A stretch of 13,736 nt of DNA from the NCBI RefSeq assembly GCF_020075705.1, contig NZ_JAIQUM010000100.1, forward strand, positions 1 through 13,736, read 5' to 3'. The notes below the pieces were generated by a model. The model was not told the origin of the DNA, searched no databases, and saw nothing but the letters and a program-made list of their open reading frames with translations. This DNA is from Metabacillus rhizolycopersici. Lineage in GTDB: Bacteria > Bacillota > Bacilli > Bacillales > Bacillaceae. Made by a program: the position numbers and the translations under genes. Shown piece after piece: positions 6,734 to 13,304 of this stretch (the stretch's first letter is position 1; each line of letters starts with the position of its first letter).

Positions 6734-6755
6734 AAAAAGACCCTAAATCGGGTCT
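6734..6755 (-). terminator. Small terminator, minus strand, apparently without its gene
   Basis: AGACCC (6738-6743) and GGGTCT (6750-6755) form a six-pair stem that on the minus strand is followed by TTTTT (6738-6734). It points left, upstream of gvpU, but the only coding remnant to its right (MFS) is on the plus strand. It may be left over from a deleted gene or shield gvpU from read-through. Confidence 0.45.
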
Positions 6756-6799
6756 AAGAAATTGAATATACTTGCTAGTCATTATTTTGCCTAAATCAG

Positions 6800-7161
6800 C
6801 AACTATTATTCCATTTAACTGATTCATTGCTTCGTGGAATGGGTTCACTAGCTTTTTCATTTGTTGCATTAAGTCTACAGCACTCGTTTATCTTTTTACT
6901 TATTTTTCTGGTTTTTAGTGGAATTGGAATCGCACTCCCATGTCTTGATGCCTTAATTACGGGAGGGATTGACAAGGAAGAACGGGGTACGATTACATCT
7001 TTTTATAGTGCAATGAGTTTTCTTGGTGTTGCTACGGGCCCACCTACCTATGCCTACATGATGTCTGTTTCAGATCATCTCATTTTTATGTGTCGGGTGG
7101 GGGTAGTCTTATTGCCCTAATTATCGTGTTTCTCTTTATAAAGCCTGAAAAAGAAAAGTAA
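6800..7161 (+). pseudogene. Decayed MFS transporter, C-terminal third only, with a frameshift
   Basis: The frame through 6827 encodes LRGMGSLAFSFVALSLQ, then a helix, then the MFS loop SGIGIALPCLDALITGGIDK, then ERGTITSFYSAMSFLGVATG and PPTYAYMMS. This is the helix 9-11 pattern of drug/proton antiporters. After DHLIFM (about 7090) the frame goes wrong and stops at 7120. The next frame restores a normal ending, SGGGSLIALIIVFLFIKPEK, closing at TAA 7159-7161. So there is an indel within TGTCGGGTGGGGG. About 110 of a normal 400 residues remain, and no start codon or ribosome site precedes it; the left limit is approximate. It cannot make a working transporter. Confidence 0.7.
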
Positions 7162-7182
7162 ACTTAAATATGCTTAAAGCAA

Positions 7183-7211
7183 AAGCACGCGGTCCATTAC
7201 GCCGCGTGCTT
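7183..7211 (-). terminator. GC-rich terminator of the LysE gene
   Basis: AAGCACGCGG (7183-7192) pairs perfectly with CCGCGTGCTT (7202-7211), nine-base loop. On the minus strand TTTTGCTTT follows, fitting termination of the exporter gene that ends at 7250. The plus-strand tail (TTGCTGTA) is weaker but the hairpin may also stop transcripts from the MFS side. Confidence 0.7.
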
Positions 7212-7249
7212 GCTGTATGTAGATAAAACGAACATTTGTGCTTAATAAA

Positions 7250-7876
7250 TTAACTTAGCAAGATCTGAATAGCATTTATGCCAAAATAAATCCCAAAACC
7301 AATTAATGATAATCCGGAAAAGATGGAGATCCATACTAGAATTTTTTCTGTTAAATATTTGCGAAAGCCACTAGCTACACAAGCCATTGTTACATCCCAT
7401 AAAAGTACTCCCAGTAATATTGTTCCACTGTAGAGTACAAGTTGATTCATACCGGATGAAGCAACTGTGTTTACCAAAACAGAACCGTAAATACCGATCC
7501 AAAAGAGGATCGTTAAAGGACTTGAAAGAGACATAAAGAAACCGGATAAAAAGGATTTTAAAAGAGATTCGTTTCTCTGCCTTTGACTAGCAGCTATTTT
7601 TCCAGCGCCGATTATGCTCTCTATTCCCGTATAAACAAGTACAAAAAAGCCAAAAAAATATAGAAATGTTTTCATAAACGGTGTTTCTAGAAAATGAACA
7701 ACCCCGAGATAAACGAGTATCATATAAACTGCGTCTGCAACCATTGCACCTAAACCTACAAGCCATGCATGGAAGAAACCGCCTTTTATTCCCTTGTCAA
7801 TTTGGGCTGTATTTATAGGTCCTATTGGTGCAGCAAGCGATATTCCTAGGAATAAATAACTGATAAATATACTCAT
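7250..7876 (-). CDS. LysE/RhtB-family amino acid exporter
   Basis: A 208-residue membrane protein with six likely helices. It begins MSIFISYLFLGISLAAPIGP, followed by INTAQIDKGIKGGF, which is the LysE/RhtB signature: a first helix with a conserved Ala-Pro-Gly-Pro-like turn, then a Gly-rich loop. Further motifs are VGLGAMVADAVYMILVYLG and FLSGFFMSLSSPLTILFW (helix 4 with Asn/Ser-Pro). The family exports amino acids such as lysine, arginine or homoserine across the cell membrane; the substrate is not predictable. ATG 7876 is preceded at once by TAA CAT, so no longer form exists in frame. The best ribosome site, AAGGGAG, is about 14 bases away, which is unusually far and suggests low expression or use of an intervening fold. 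It converges on the MFS remnant and ends in a strong hairpin. Confidence 0.8.
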   Translation of the reverse strand: MSIFISYLFLGISLAAPIGPINTAQIDKGIKGGFFHAWLVGLGAMVADAVYMILVYLGVVHFLETPFMKTFLYFFGFFVLVYTGIESIIGAGKIAASQRQRNESLLKSFLSGFFMSLSSPLTILFWIGIYGSVLVNTVASSGMNQLVLYSGTILLGVLLWDVTMACVASGFRKYLTEKILVWISIFSGLSLIGFGIYFGINAIQILLS

Positions 7877-8304
7877 ATGTTAAACAACATCTCCCTTAAA
7901 TAACATCCTGCTTGTACATTCTATTCGAAATATGTAACAGGTACGCCTTATTTTTTAGGAAAGAAAAATATATTAGACTTTGCAACGATGAGGGCAGGAA
8001 TTAGTCATTAGTGACCCATCCATTAGTAAAGCAAAAATCTATTTAAAGATCACAAGTTTAGAAGAGAAAAAAGTAGTCAATATCAGAAGAAAATAAGTTA
8101 AAAGAAACAAACTAGATGCTGATCAACTGCAACTTTTGAACAGTTCATTTTTTATAGATAGTCTATCTAACTTATCTAATTACAGTCATAATAAAAGGTT
8201 TTTTGCAAAGAATAAACTAGGTGAAACCTTTTTACATAAAGTTAAGTCCAGTATTCGTATTCTAACGTTCATAAAATGACACCCACTTTAGGAGTTAAAA
8301 CAAA
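7877..8304. other. Divergent intergenic region before the ger operon, with a possible broken frame
   Basis: Holds the upstream regions of the LysE exporter (left) and the ger operon (right). On the plus strand 7995-8096 reads QELVISDPSISKAKIYLKI, then TSLEEKKVVNIRRK and TAA, with open frame continuing beyond. It vaguely recalls a helix-turn-helix segment, but I cannot assign it. The ger ribosome site is TTTAGGAG (8287-8294). A promoter for forespore sigma-G would be expected near 8234-8276 (TACATAA ... GTATTCTA, or TTCATAAAA), but neither pair fits the consensus well. Confidence 0.4.
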
Positions 8305-9843
8305 ATGAGAAAACCATTTTTAAATAAAGGAAAAGTAAATAAGCCTAAAATGAGTCAGGAATTACTCGATGATTTAAGTCCTCAAAAGGGGAACGATTTT
8401 TCTGGTGATTTACAATATAACATTATTAAAATCAAAAAACTCTATTCATTCCCTATAAACATTGATTTCGTGATAAGGGAATTTACTGTAAATAAGATTG
8501 AGAAAAAAGTTGCTTTGTTTTATATTCCATCATTGACTGATGCAAAGTTGATTGATGAAGAAATTATTAAACCATTGATTATGAACGATAATGTCATTCA
8601 GGATGTGCCTTCATCGATTAGCGTAAGTGCTGTCAGCGAGGAGAAAGAAGTAGACAAAGCCATTAAAGAGTTGAACACAGGGAACACCCTATTATTAGTT
8701 GAGGGCGAAGTCAAATCTTATATCATTCATACAGCAAAGGCAGCAGGCAGAAGCGTAGAAAAACCTCAAAACGAAACGACATTATTTGGACCTAAGGAAT
8801 CGTTTGTTGAAAAAGCAGATATAAACATCTCCCTTATTCGAAAAAAAATTCACAGTGAAGACTTTACGGTAGAAAAGATAACAATTGGAGAACGCTCAAA
8901 CAATGCAGTATTCATTGTCTACAACAAGGAATTAGCAAGCATTGATGTTTTGAGTGAAGTGAAAAGTAGGATTAAAGCGATAAAAAAAGATGCTGTGCAA
9001 AATTTGAGCCTATTAGTACAACACATAGAGGATAGAAAAAGAAGTTTAGTTCCAACTATTTTACAAACGGAGCGACCAGATCGTGCGGCATCTTTTATAG
9101 AGGATGGGCATGTTGTTGTCATAATGAATAATTCTCCATTTGCATTGGTAACACCAGCAACTTTTTGGTCTTTTTATCACACTGGGGATGATCATTATTT
9201 ACGTTTTATATATGGTAATTTCACCAGAATCCTTCGTATGATTGCATTATTTATTACCTTATTTACATCTTCTATATACATTGCTATTACAAATTTTCAC
9301 GTAGAGATGCTTCCAACAGATTTATTACTAGCCATCGCAGGTGCACGAGAAATGGTGCCAATGCCTGCAATAATGGAATTGCTATTGCTAGAAATTGCTT
9401 TTGAACTGATACGTGAAGCTGGGATAAGGGTCCCTACTCCAATCGGTCCAACAGTTGGTATTGTTGGAGCATTGATTTTAGGGCAAGCCGCTGTTGAAGC
9501 GAATGTTGTTAGTCCAATTGTCGTCATTGTAGTGGCACTGTCAGGATTATCCTCTTTTGCGATTAGTGATGTGAATTTAAATTACATGGTCAGAATAGCA
9601 AGGTTTGGCTTTCTCTTAGGTGCAGGCTTATTAGGGATATTTGGAATGGTAGTTTGTTTTATGGTGTGTTTAATTTATTTATCAACATTAAAAAGTTTCG
9701 GAGTACCTTATTTAGCACCACTTACGCCAAAATACAAGTCATCAGAGGATACAATATTCAGAAAACTATTGACAAATGAACGCATGAGACCTGGGTTTAC
9801 AAAAACAAAGGATTTAATTAAAGATAAAGTTCAAAATAAGTGA
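8305..9843 (+). CDS. Spore germinant receptor A subunit (GerA family)
   Basis: A 512-residue GerAA/GerKA-type protein. The N-terminal ~300 residues are soluble, with FGPKESFVEKADINISLIRK (161-180) and TERPDRAASFIEDGHVVVI (255-273), both strongly conserved in the family. A membrane half follows with about five helices (308-330, 338-370, 383-398, 402-422, 434-462), including VEMLPTDLLLAIAGAREMVP and RVPTPIGPTVGIVGALILGQ. A subunits assemble in the spore inner membrane and, for GerA, form a nutrient-gated ion channel that starts germination. The tail is basic (KTKDLIKDKVQNK). Start ATG 8305 has TAGGAG ten bases upstream. It is first of a four-gene operon; its stop overlaps the next start by four bases. 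The nutrient cannot be inferred, so I give no letter beyond the family. Confidence 0.93.
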   Translation: MRKPFLNKGKVNKPKMSQELLDDLSPQKGNDFSGDLQYNIIKIKKLYSFPINIDFVIREFTVNKIEKKVALFYIPSLTDAKLIDEEIIKPLIMNDNVIQDVPSSISVSAVSEEKEVDKAIKELNTGNTLLLVEGEVKSYIIHTAKAAGRSVEKPQNETTLFGPKESFVEKADINISLIRKKIHSEDFTVEKITIGERSNNAVFIVYNKELASIDVLSEVKSRIKAIKKDAVQNLSLLVQHIEDRKRSLVPTILQTERPDRAASFIEDGHVVVIMNNSPFALVTPATFWSFYHTGDDHYLRFIYGNFTRILRMIALFITLFTSSIYIAITNFHVEMLPTDLLLAIAGAREMVPMPAIMELLLLEIAFELIREAGIRVPTPIGPTVGIVGALILGQAAVEANVVSPIVVIVVALSGLSSFAISDVNLNYMVRIARFGFLLGAGLLGIFGMVVCFMVCLIYLSTLKSFGVPYLAPLTPKYKSSEDTIFRKLLTNERMRPGFTKTKDLIKDKVQNK

Positions 9844-10952
9844 AAATGGGTGGTATTTTGGTCAAATACGAAAAAGATCAAGTGGGGTTCAGAGAATTTT
9901 TTGCAATAATTGTTATTGCAATAAGTACAAAGTCTACTGATATGAGTACTGTTTTGCTTTTGGGAGATGGTCTCAATGCAGCATGGATGATTGTGATTGG
10001 CTCTTTTTTACTCATATTACCATCGATAATCATATTAAATAGTGTATTAAAAAAGTATCAATCGAAAAACATACTGGAAATCACACAGCTCGCACTTGGA
10101 AAACCTTTAGCTTTTATCATTTCTTTTATCATGTTTTTTTTTACATTAACAAATACTGCATCAGACTCTAGGAGTTATTTGACTCAGTTGATCACAATTA
10201 ATTTTCCTAATACACCATTATTTATCATATACCTATGCTTTTTAACAATTTGTATATGGGGGGCGAAGAAGGGCTGGGAATCGATTGCTTCAGTTACATG
10301 GATGACCTTTCCATATCTAATGATTGTACTAGGTATTTTATTTTTTTTAATGCTAAAGGAAGCGAGTTTTGCTAGGATTTTTCCTCTATTTGGTACTGGT
10401 AAATGGGAAATAGCAAAAGCAAGTTTTAACTACACCTCTTTGTTTGGAGATGCAATCATATTGGCCATGATGTACCCGTTTGTGAAAGATCATAAAACAT
10501 ATACGAGAAGTTTATTTAGTGCATTATTATTTACTGTTTTCATTATGGTGTTAATGTACCTATCGTATGTATGGATGTTTGACTATAGAAGCGTAGAAAA
10601 GATTACATTTCCCTTTAATGAAGCCATCCGGTTTGTTTCGTTGGGAAGGGCTATTACCAATGTAGAAACATTTTTTATTACGCTTTGGCTTATAGCTGTT
10701 TTCATAAAGTTTACCGTTTATATCTATTTAGTCTGTAAAATATTCGGGTTTGTATTTCATATTAAAGAGTTCGAACATACCGTCATACCTATTACTTTTT
10801 TAATATTGATGATTGCCATGATACCTGAAAACAATGAGGTTATTGTGTTTGCCATAAGAGACTATACAGTAATCTACTTTAAATATTTATTATTATTTTT
10901 ACCTCCGTTGCTTTGGGCAGTAATCAAAATGAGGGAGGTAAGGGCAAGATGA
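9840..10952 (+). CDS. Spore germinant receptor B subunit (GerB family permease-like)
   Basis: A 370-residue protein with about ten membrane helices, the normal size and fold (APC-like) for GerAB/GerKB, the subunit that binds the germinant in the spore inner membrane. It shows the family pattern: a short N-terminus (KDQVGFREFFAIIVIAI), KKYQSKNILEITQLALGKPL between helices 2 and 3, GWESIASVTWMTFPYLMIVL, and FPLFGTGKWEIAKASF before the helix holding FGDAIILAMMYPF. The start is uncertain. GTG 9840 gives a GTGA overlap with the A-subunit stop (translational coupling), ATG 9846 lacks a site, and TTG 9858 has GGGTGG four to five bases upstream. Its last codons overlap the C subunit start as ATGA. 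Confidence 0.92.
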   Translation: MKMGGILVKYEKDQVGFREFFAIIVIAISTKSTDMSTVLLLGDGLNAAWMIVIGSFLLILPSIIILNSVLKKYQSKNILEITQLALGKPLAFIISFIMFFFTLTNTASDSRSYLTQLITINFPNTPLFIIYLCFLTICIWGAKKGWESIASVTWMTFPYLMIVLGILFFLMLKEASFARIFPLFGTGKWEIAKASFNYTSLFGDAIILAMMYPFVKDHKTYTRSLFSALLFTVFIMVLMYLSYVWMFDYRSVEKITFPFNEAIRFVSLGRAITNVETFFITLWLIAVFIKFTVYIYLVCKIFGFVFHIKEFEHTVIPITFLILMIAMIPENNEVIVFAIRDYTVIYFKYLLLFLPPLLWAVIKMREVRAR

Positions 10953-12214
10953 AATGGATGGATACTTTTTTGCTTACGTGCTCTCTGCTTTTAGTGCTTA
11001 CTGGCTGCTGGGATAAAAAAGAAGTGGAGGAGCGTTCTTATGTAGTAGCGATAGGAATGGATCTTCCGAAGGGGATTGATATTAATGAAGAACAAGCAGT
11101 TGACGTAACTTTTCAATTCTCTAATCCAAAGCTAAATATAAAAGGAGCATCACCTTCAGGAGAATCAGAAAGGAGGGATATTTTAACCTTGACTGCTCCA
11201 GACCTTGTAACTGCCAGAAACATGGCAAATTCAGTTGTAACAAGGGAAGTTTCATTTAGTCATAATAATGTATTGATCATATCTGAAGAGTTAGCTAAAA
11301 CAGAATCTTTTTATCGAATTCTAAGTACTACTGCTAAAGATAGAGAGGTTCGAAGAGAAACGAACCTTATTATTACAGAAGGAAAGGCATCTGAATTTAT
11401 TATGAAGAATAAACCTGAAATGATGATAAGGCCCCACCGATACTATCGTTTTTTAATTGATCGTGCGACCGAAACAGGATTAGTACCAGAGTCAACTATT
11501 AACAGGTTCTTTGCAATTACTGATGCTGATGCGGATCTTTTTCTTGCTATGTACGGTTCTGTAAATGAAAATCAAAATGAAAGTGGTTTTCAAGATGAAG
11601 ATCAATATATAGCTGGGCAAGTTCCAATAAAAGGGGAAAATCTTGTACAACTTATTGGTTCGGCAATTTTTAAGGAAGGAAAAATGATTGGTAAGTTTAC
11701 AGGTGAAGAAACGAGAATCATTAGAATGCTTGATAATACTTCCATCACCAGGGATATGTTTTCAAGCTTTCCTGATCCATTGAACAAAAAATATAAAATT
11801 GGCGTGAGATTAAAAAAATCAAACAAAACCGAAGTGAAAATCAAGTTAAGAAAGGGTGCTCCCCCTAAAATAGATGTGAAATACCCAGTTGAGATTAAAC
11901 TTTTATCCGTTCCTAGTTTGATTAATTATAGTAATAATTTTGAAAACCAAAAAAAATTAAAAACAGCACTAGAAAGCAAAATGAAAGAGAATGCAGAGAA
12001 GCTTATTGAAAAAACCCAAAAAGAATTTAAGTCAGATCCTTTTTATTGGTCATTATATGCTCGTCCTTTATTTAGTTCTGTCAAAGAATATGAAGAATGG
12101 GACTGGACAAATAAAAATTATCCTTTCGCGGATATAGATGTAACAATGGATATAGAAATTACCGGATTCGGTAAGCAATTAAAGGAATCCGATATAAAAA
12201 AGGTGATTGATTAA
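10949..12214 (+). CDS. Spore germinant receptor C subunit (GerC lipoprotein)
   Basis: A 421-residue lipoprotein of the GerAC/GerKC family. The signal peptide (about residues 1-19, FLLTCSLLLVL) ends in the lipobox LTGC, so Cys20 would be lipid-modified and the protein anchored on the outside of the spore inner membrane. It is followed by the family opening WDKKEVEERSYVVAIGMDLP. Other family segments are ARNMANSVVTREVSFSHNNV, EVRRETNLIITEGKASEFI and the C-terminal WDWTNKNYPFADIDVTMDIE domain-3 region. C subunits are needed for receptor function, though their ligand or partner surface is not settled. ATG 10949 has GGGAGG ten bases upstream and overlaps the B stop (ATGA); an in-frame TTG at 10913 would add residues that break the signal peptide. 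The stop overlaps the next ATG by one base (TAATG). Confidence 0.92.
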   Translation: MKWMDTFLLTCSLLLVLTGCWDKKEVEERSYVVAIGMDLPKGIDINEEQAVDVTFQFSNPKLNIKGASPSGESERRDILTLTAPDLVTARNMANSVVTREVSFSHNNVLIISEELAKTESFYRILSTTAKDREVRRETNLIITEGKASEFIMKNKPEMMIRPHRYYRFLIDRATETGLVPESTINRFFAITDADADLFLAMYGSVNENQNESGFQDEDQYIAGQVPIKGENLVQLIGSAIFKEGKMIGKFTGEETRIIRMLDNTSITRDMFSSFPDPLNKKYKIGVRLKKSNKTEVKIKLRKGAPPKIDVKYPVEIKLLSVPSLINYSNNFENQKKLKTALESKMKENAEKLIEKTQKEFKSDPFYWSLYARPLFSSVKEYEEWDWTNKNYPFADIDVTMDIEITGFGKQLKESDIKKVID

Positions 12215-12375
12215 TGATGAAAATAATATTCTGGGTTGTCGTGTTGTTCGGTTCTTGTTATAGTTTTTGGTACGCCTATTACTTAATAAAAGACAAAAAC
12301 AAGTTAGGTGCATTTGGTATGGCTTTAGTTGGTTTATTAATAGGTGTATTTTCCTTCATGGTAAGATTAAAATAA
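12214..12375 (+). CDS. Small two-helix membrane protein, likely germinant receptor D-type subunit
   Basis: A 53-residue protein starting MMKIIFWVVVLFGSCYSFWY, then AYYLIKDKNKLGAFG, then MALVGLLIGVFSFMVRLK. It has two hydrophobic helices (about 3-24 and 33-49) joined by a short charged turn (KDKNK) and a basic end. ATG 12214 overlaps the gerC stop as TAATG, and AGGTGA (12201-12206) is seven bases upstream, an ideal ribosome site. So it is surely the fourth gene of the operon. Small two-helix 'D' proteins encoded in or next to gerA-type operons are known in Bacillus and tune the response of their receptor. Position, size and topology match, though I cannot show sequence relation. It is below the usual length cut-off and easily missed. 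Confidence 0.75.
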   Translation: MMKIIFWVVVLFGSCYSFWYAYYLIKDKNKLGAFGMALVGLLIGVFSFMVRLK

Positions 12376-12701
12376 CCTTATAATTGAAGTGGTTTATACG
12401 AAAAACCGAAAAATTTTTTATAAAAAGAAGATAATTTTCACATTAAAAGCTTCAAATTACATAATAATATTAATCTCCAAGAATAGGGAGCGATTGCTGG
12501 TGCGAAATGTTCCTGGCTCAAATGAAATGTGGTCACACAATTTTGATAAAGGTTAAACAGTTTTAGATTTCTAAAACTGAAGGGTTATGTCGAGGAGTCG
12601 AATGAGGAGGTAACACTCTGAAAGGCTCCCCCTGCGTCGAATAGCACTCTGTTTAGTAAGAAAAAGCGTGTTCAAGCTCGGCAAATAGGCGTAAGAATCT
12701 A
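12376..12701. other. Non-coding stretch, possible group II intron domain I remnant
   Basis: I see no gene here. From GTGCGAAATG (12500) the sequence resembles the 5' part of a bacterial group II intron. It begins with a GTGCG start, followed by a perfect stem CAGTTTTAGA (12558-12567) / TCTAAAACTG (12570-12579), then GGTTATGTCGAGGAGTCG and GAGGAGGTAACACTCTGAAA, which recall domain I. The words GTCGAAT and CACTCTG each occur twice (12598-12620, 12636-12651). No reverse transcriptase frame or domain V/VI was found, so if real it is a 5' fragment. The call rests on memory of intron layouts. Confidence 0.25.
12391..12419 (+). terminator. Possible weak terminator of the ger operon
   Basis: GGTTT (12391-12395) can pair with AAACC (12403-12407), and a T-run follows at 12414-12419. 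The stem is short and seven bases separate it from the T-run, so this is only a fair candidate. Confidence 0.3.
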
Positions 12702-12890
12702 CTATACATTATCATCAATCATATATGGCAAGAAGATTTGAACGGTTGTTCCAATTGATATTTCACTTTCGACCTTTATATGTCCACGATGGGCAAGAAT
12801 TAGATTTTTAACGATGGCCATGCCTAGACCAGATCCAAGATTGGAAGAACGAGTAGTCGTTCCACGGTAGTATTTATTGAATAGGTTGTC
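12702..12890 (-). pseudogene. Sensor histidine kinase, C-terminal fragment (HATPase end)
   Basis: Sixty-two codons ending at TAG 12702 encode DNLFNKYYRGTTTRSSNLGS, followed by GLGMAIVKNLILAHRGHI and KVESEISIGTTVQIFLPYMI. This is the end of a HATPase_c domain: F-box-like LFNKYYRG, G2 box GSGLGMAIVK, and the closing GTTVQIFLP strand. The kinase would normally have another 250-500 residues (sensor, HisKA, N box), all missing. The frame stays open past 12890, but the kinase pattern ends there and metallophosphoesterase sequence starts on the other strand. It cannot be functional. No response regulator is nearby. Confidence 0.8.
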
Positions 12891-13092
12891 TACACACGCT
12901 GGAATGATACGTTTACCATTCGTGGGGGGGATTTTAACAACTGAGGGCTTATTTCCTGAATATAATGGAGGTTTGTTTCAAAAGGGAAATGCTACAATGG
13001 TTGTAAGCAGAGGGTTAGGTAATAACCCAATACTTCTTAGAATATTTAATAGACCAGATCTAGTTGTTGTTACATTAGAGAATAGTAACTAA
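12891..13092 (+). pseudogene. Metallophosphoesterase, C-terminal fragment
   Basis: From about 12892 the frame encodes THAGMIRLPFVGG, then GLFPEYNGGLFQKGNATMVV, then SRGLGNNPILLRIFNRPDLV, ending VVTLENSN at TAA 13090-13092. This is the end of a calcineurin-like phosphoesterase of the YkuE/YaeI type: the last metal motif (normally GHTHxGQxRLP, here only THAG-x-IRLP), then the F-P-x-Y-x-x-G and SRGLG strands and FNRPE-like closing strand. The first histidine of the GHTH motif is replaced by junction sequence (TCT), and the ~200 upstream residues with the other metal ligands are absent. A TTG at 12877 opens the frame but lies in the kinase part and has no ribosome site. Confidence 0.8.
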
Positions 13093-13119
13093 CATAAAGA
13101 TGATTTTTTTATGTAGTAA

Positions 13120-13304
13120 TATTTATCTGCCGCAATCGGGCGCTTTCCTGTAGAAAGGATCAGCGCTTATTTTCATTTTAGGGCCAGCATTCCTGTAATG
13201 AATGAAAATGAGATTTGAGTATCAAAAAGACCTCTTGGTATGATTAAAGTGTCCCGAAGCTGGCCAGCGAAAAGGACAAATCTATCGTGACCAGGAGGCC
13301 TATC
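13120..13304 (+). ncRNA. Candidate IS110 left end and bridge RNA region
   Basis: In the IS110 group the bridge RNA is encoded in the non-coding stretch between the left end and the transposase gene. Here that stretch is structured. GGCCAGC (13182-13188) pairs perfectly with GCTGGCC (13259-13265), enclosing ATTC (13189-13192)/GAAT (13200-13203) and TATCAA (13220-13225)/TTGGTA (13235-13240) with a nine-base loop AAAGACCTC. Nested stems with internal loops fit a bridge RNA. The exact ends and guide loops cannot be set without the right end and target site, which are outside the window. Confidence 0.45.
13138..13166. repeat. Hairpin repeat, copy 2 (GGGCG ... GCG type)
   Basis: GGGCG, then CTTTC (13143-13147), a five-base loop, GAAAG (13153-13157), an unpaired GATCA and GCGC. 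It shares ends and layout with the copy at 490-517. It lies 46 bases after the phosphoesterase stop and may mark or belong to the IS110 left end. Confidence 0.35.

Noticed and set aside
8919..9527. Minus-strand frames opposite the GerA subunit (8919-9122, 9297-9527)
   Set aside because: Antisense shadows of a well-conserved gene.
11602..11844. Minus-strand 80-codon frame opposite gerC
   Set aside because: Antisense shadow; no start signal.
13092..13114. ACATAAA / TTTATGT inverted repeat after the phosphoesterase stop as a terminator
   Set aside because: Weak AT-only stem with the T-run inside the hairpin and none after it.
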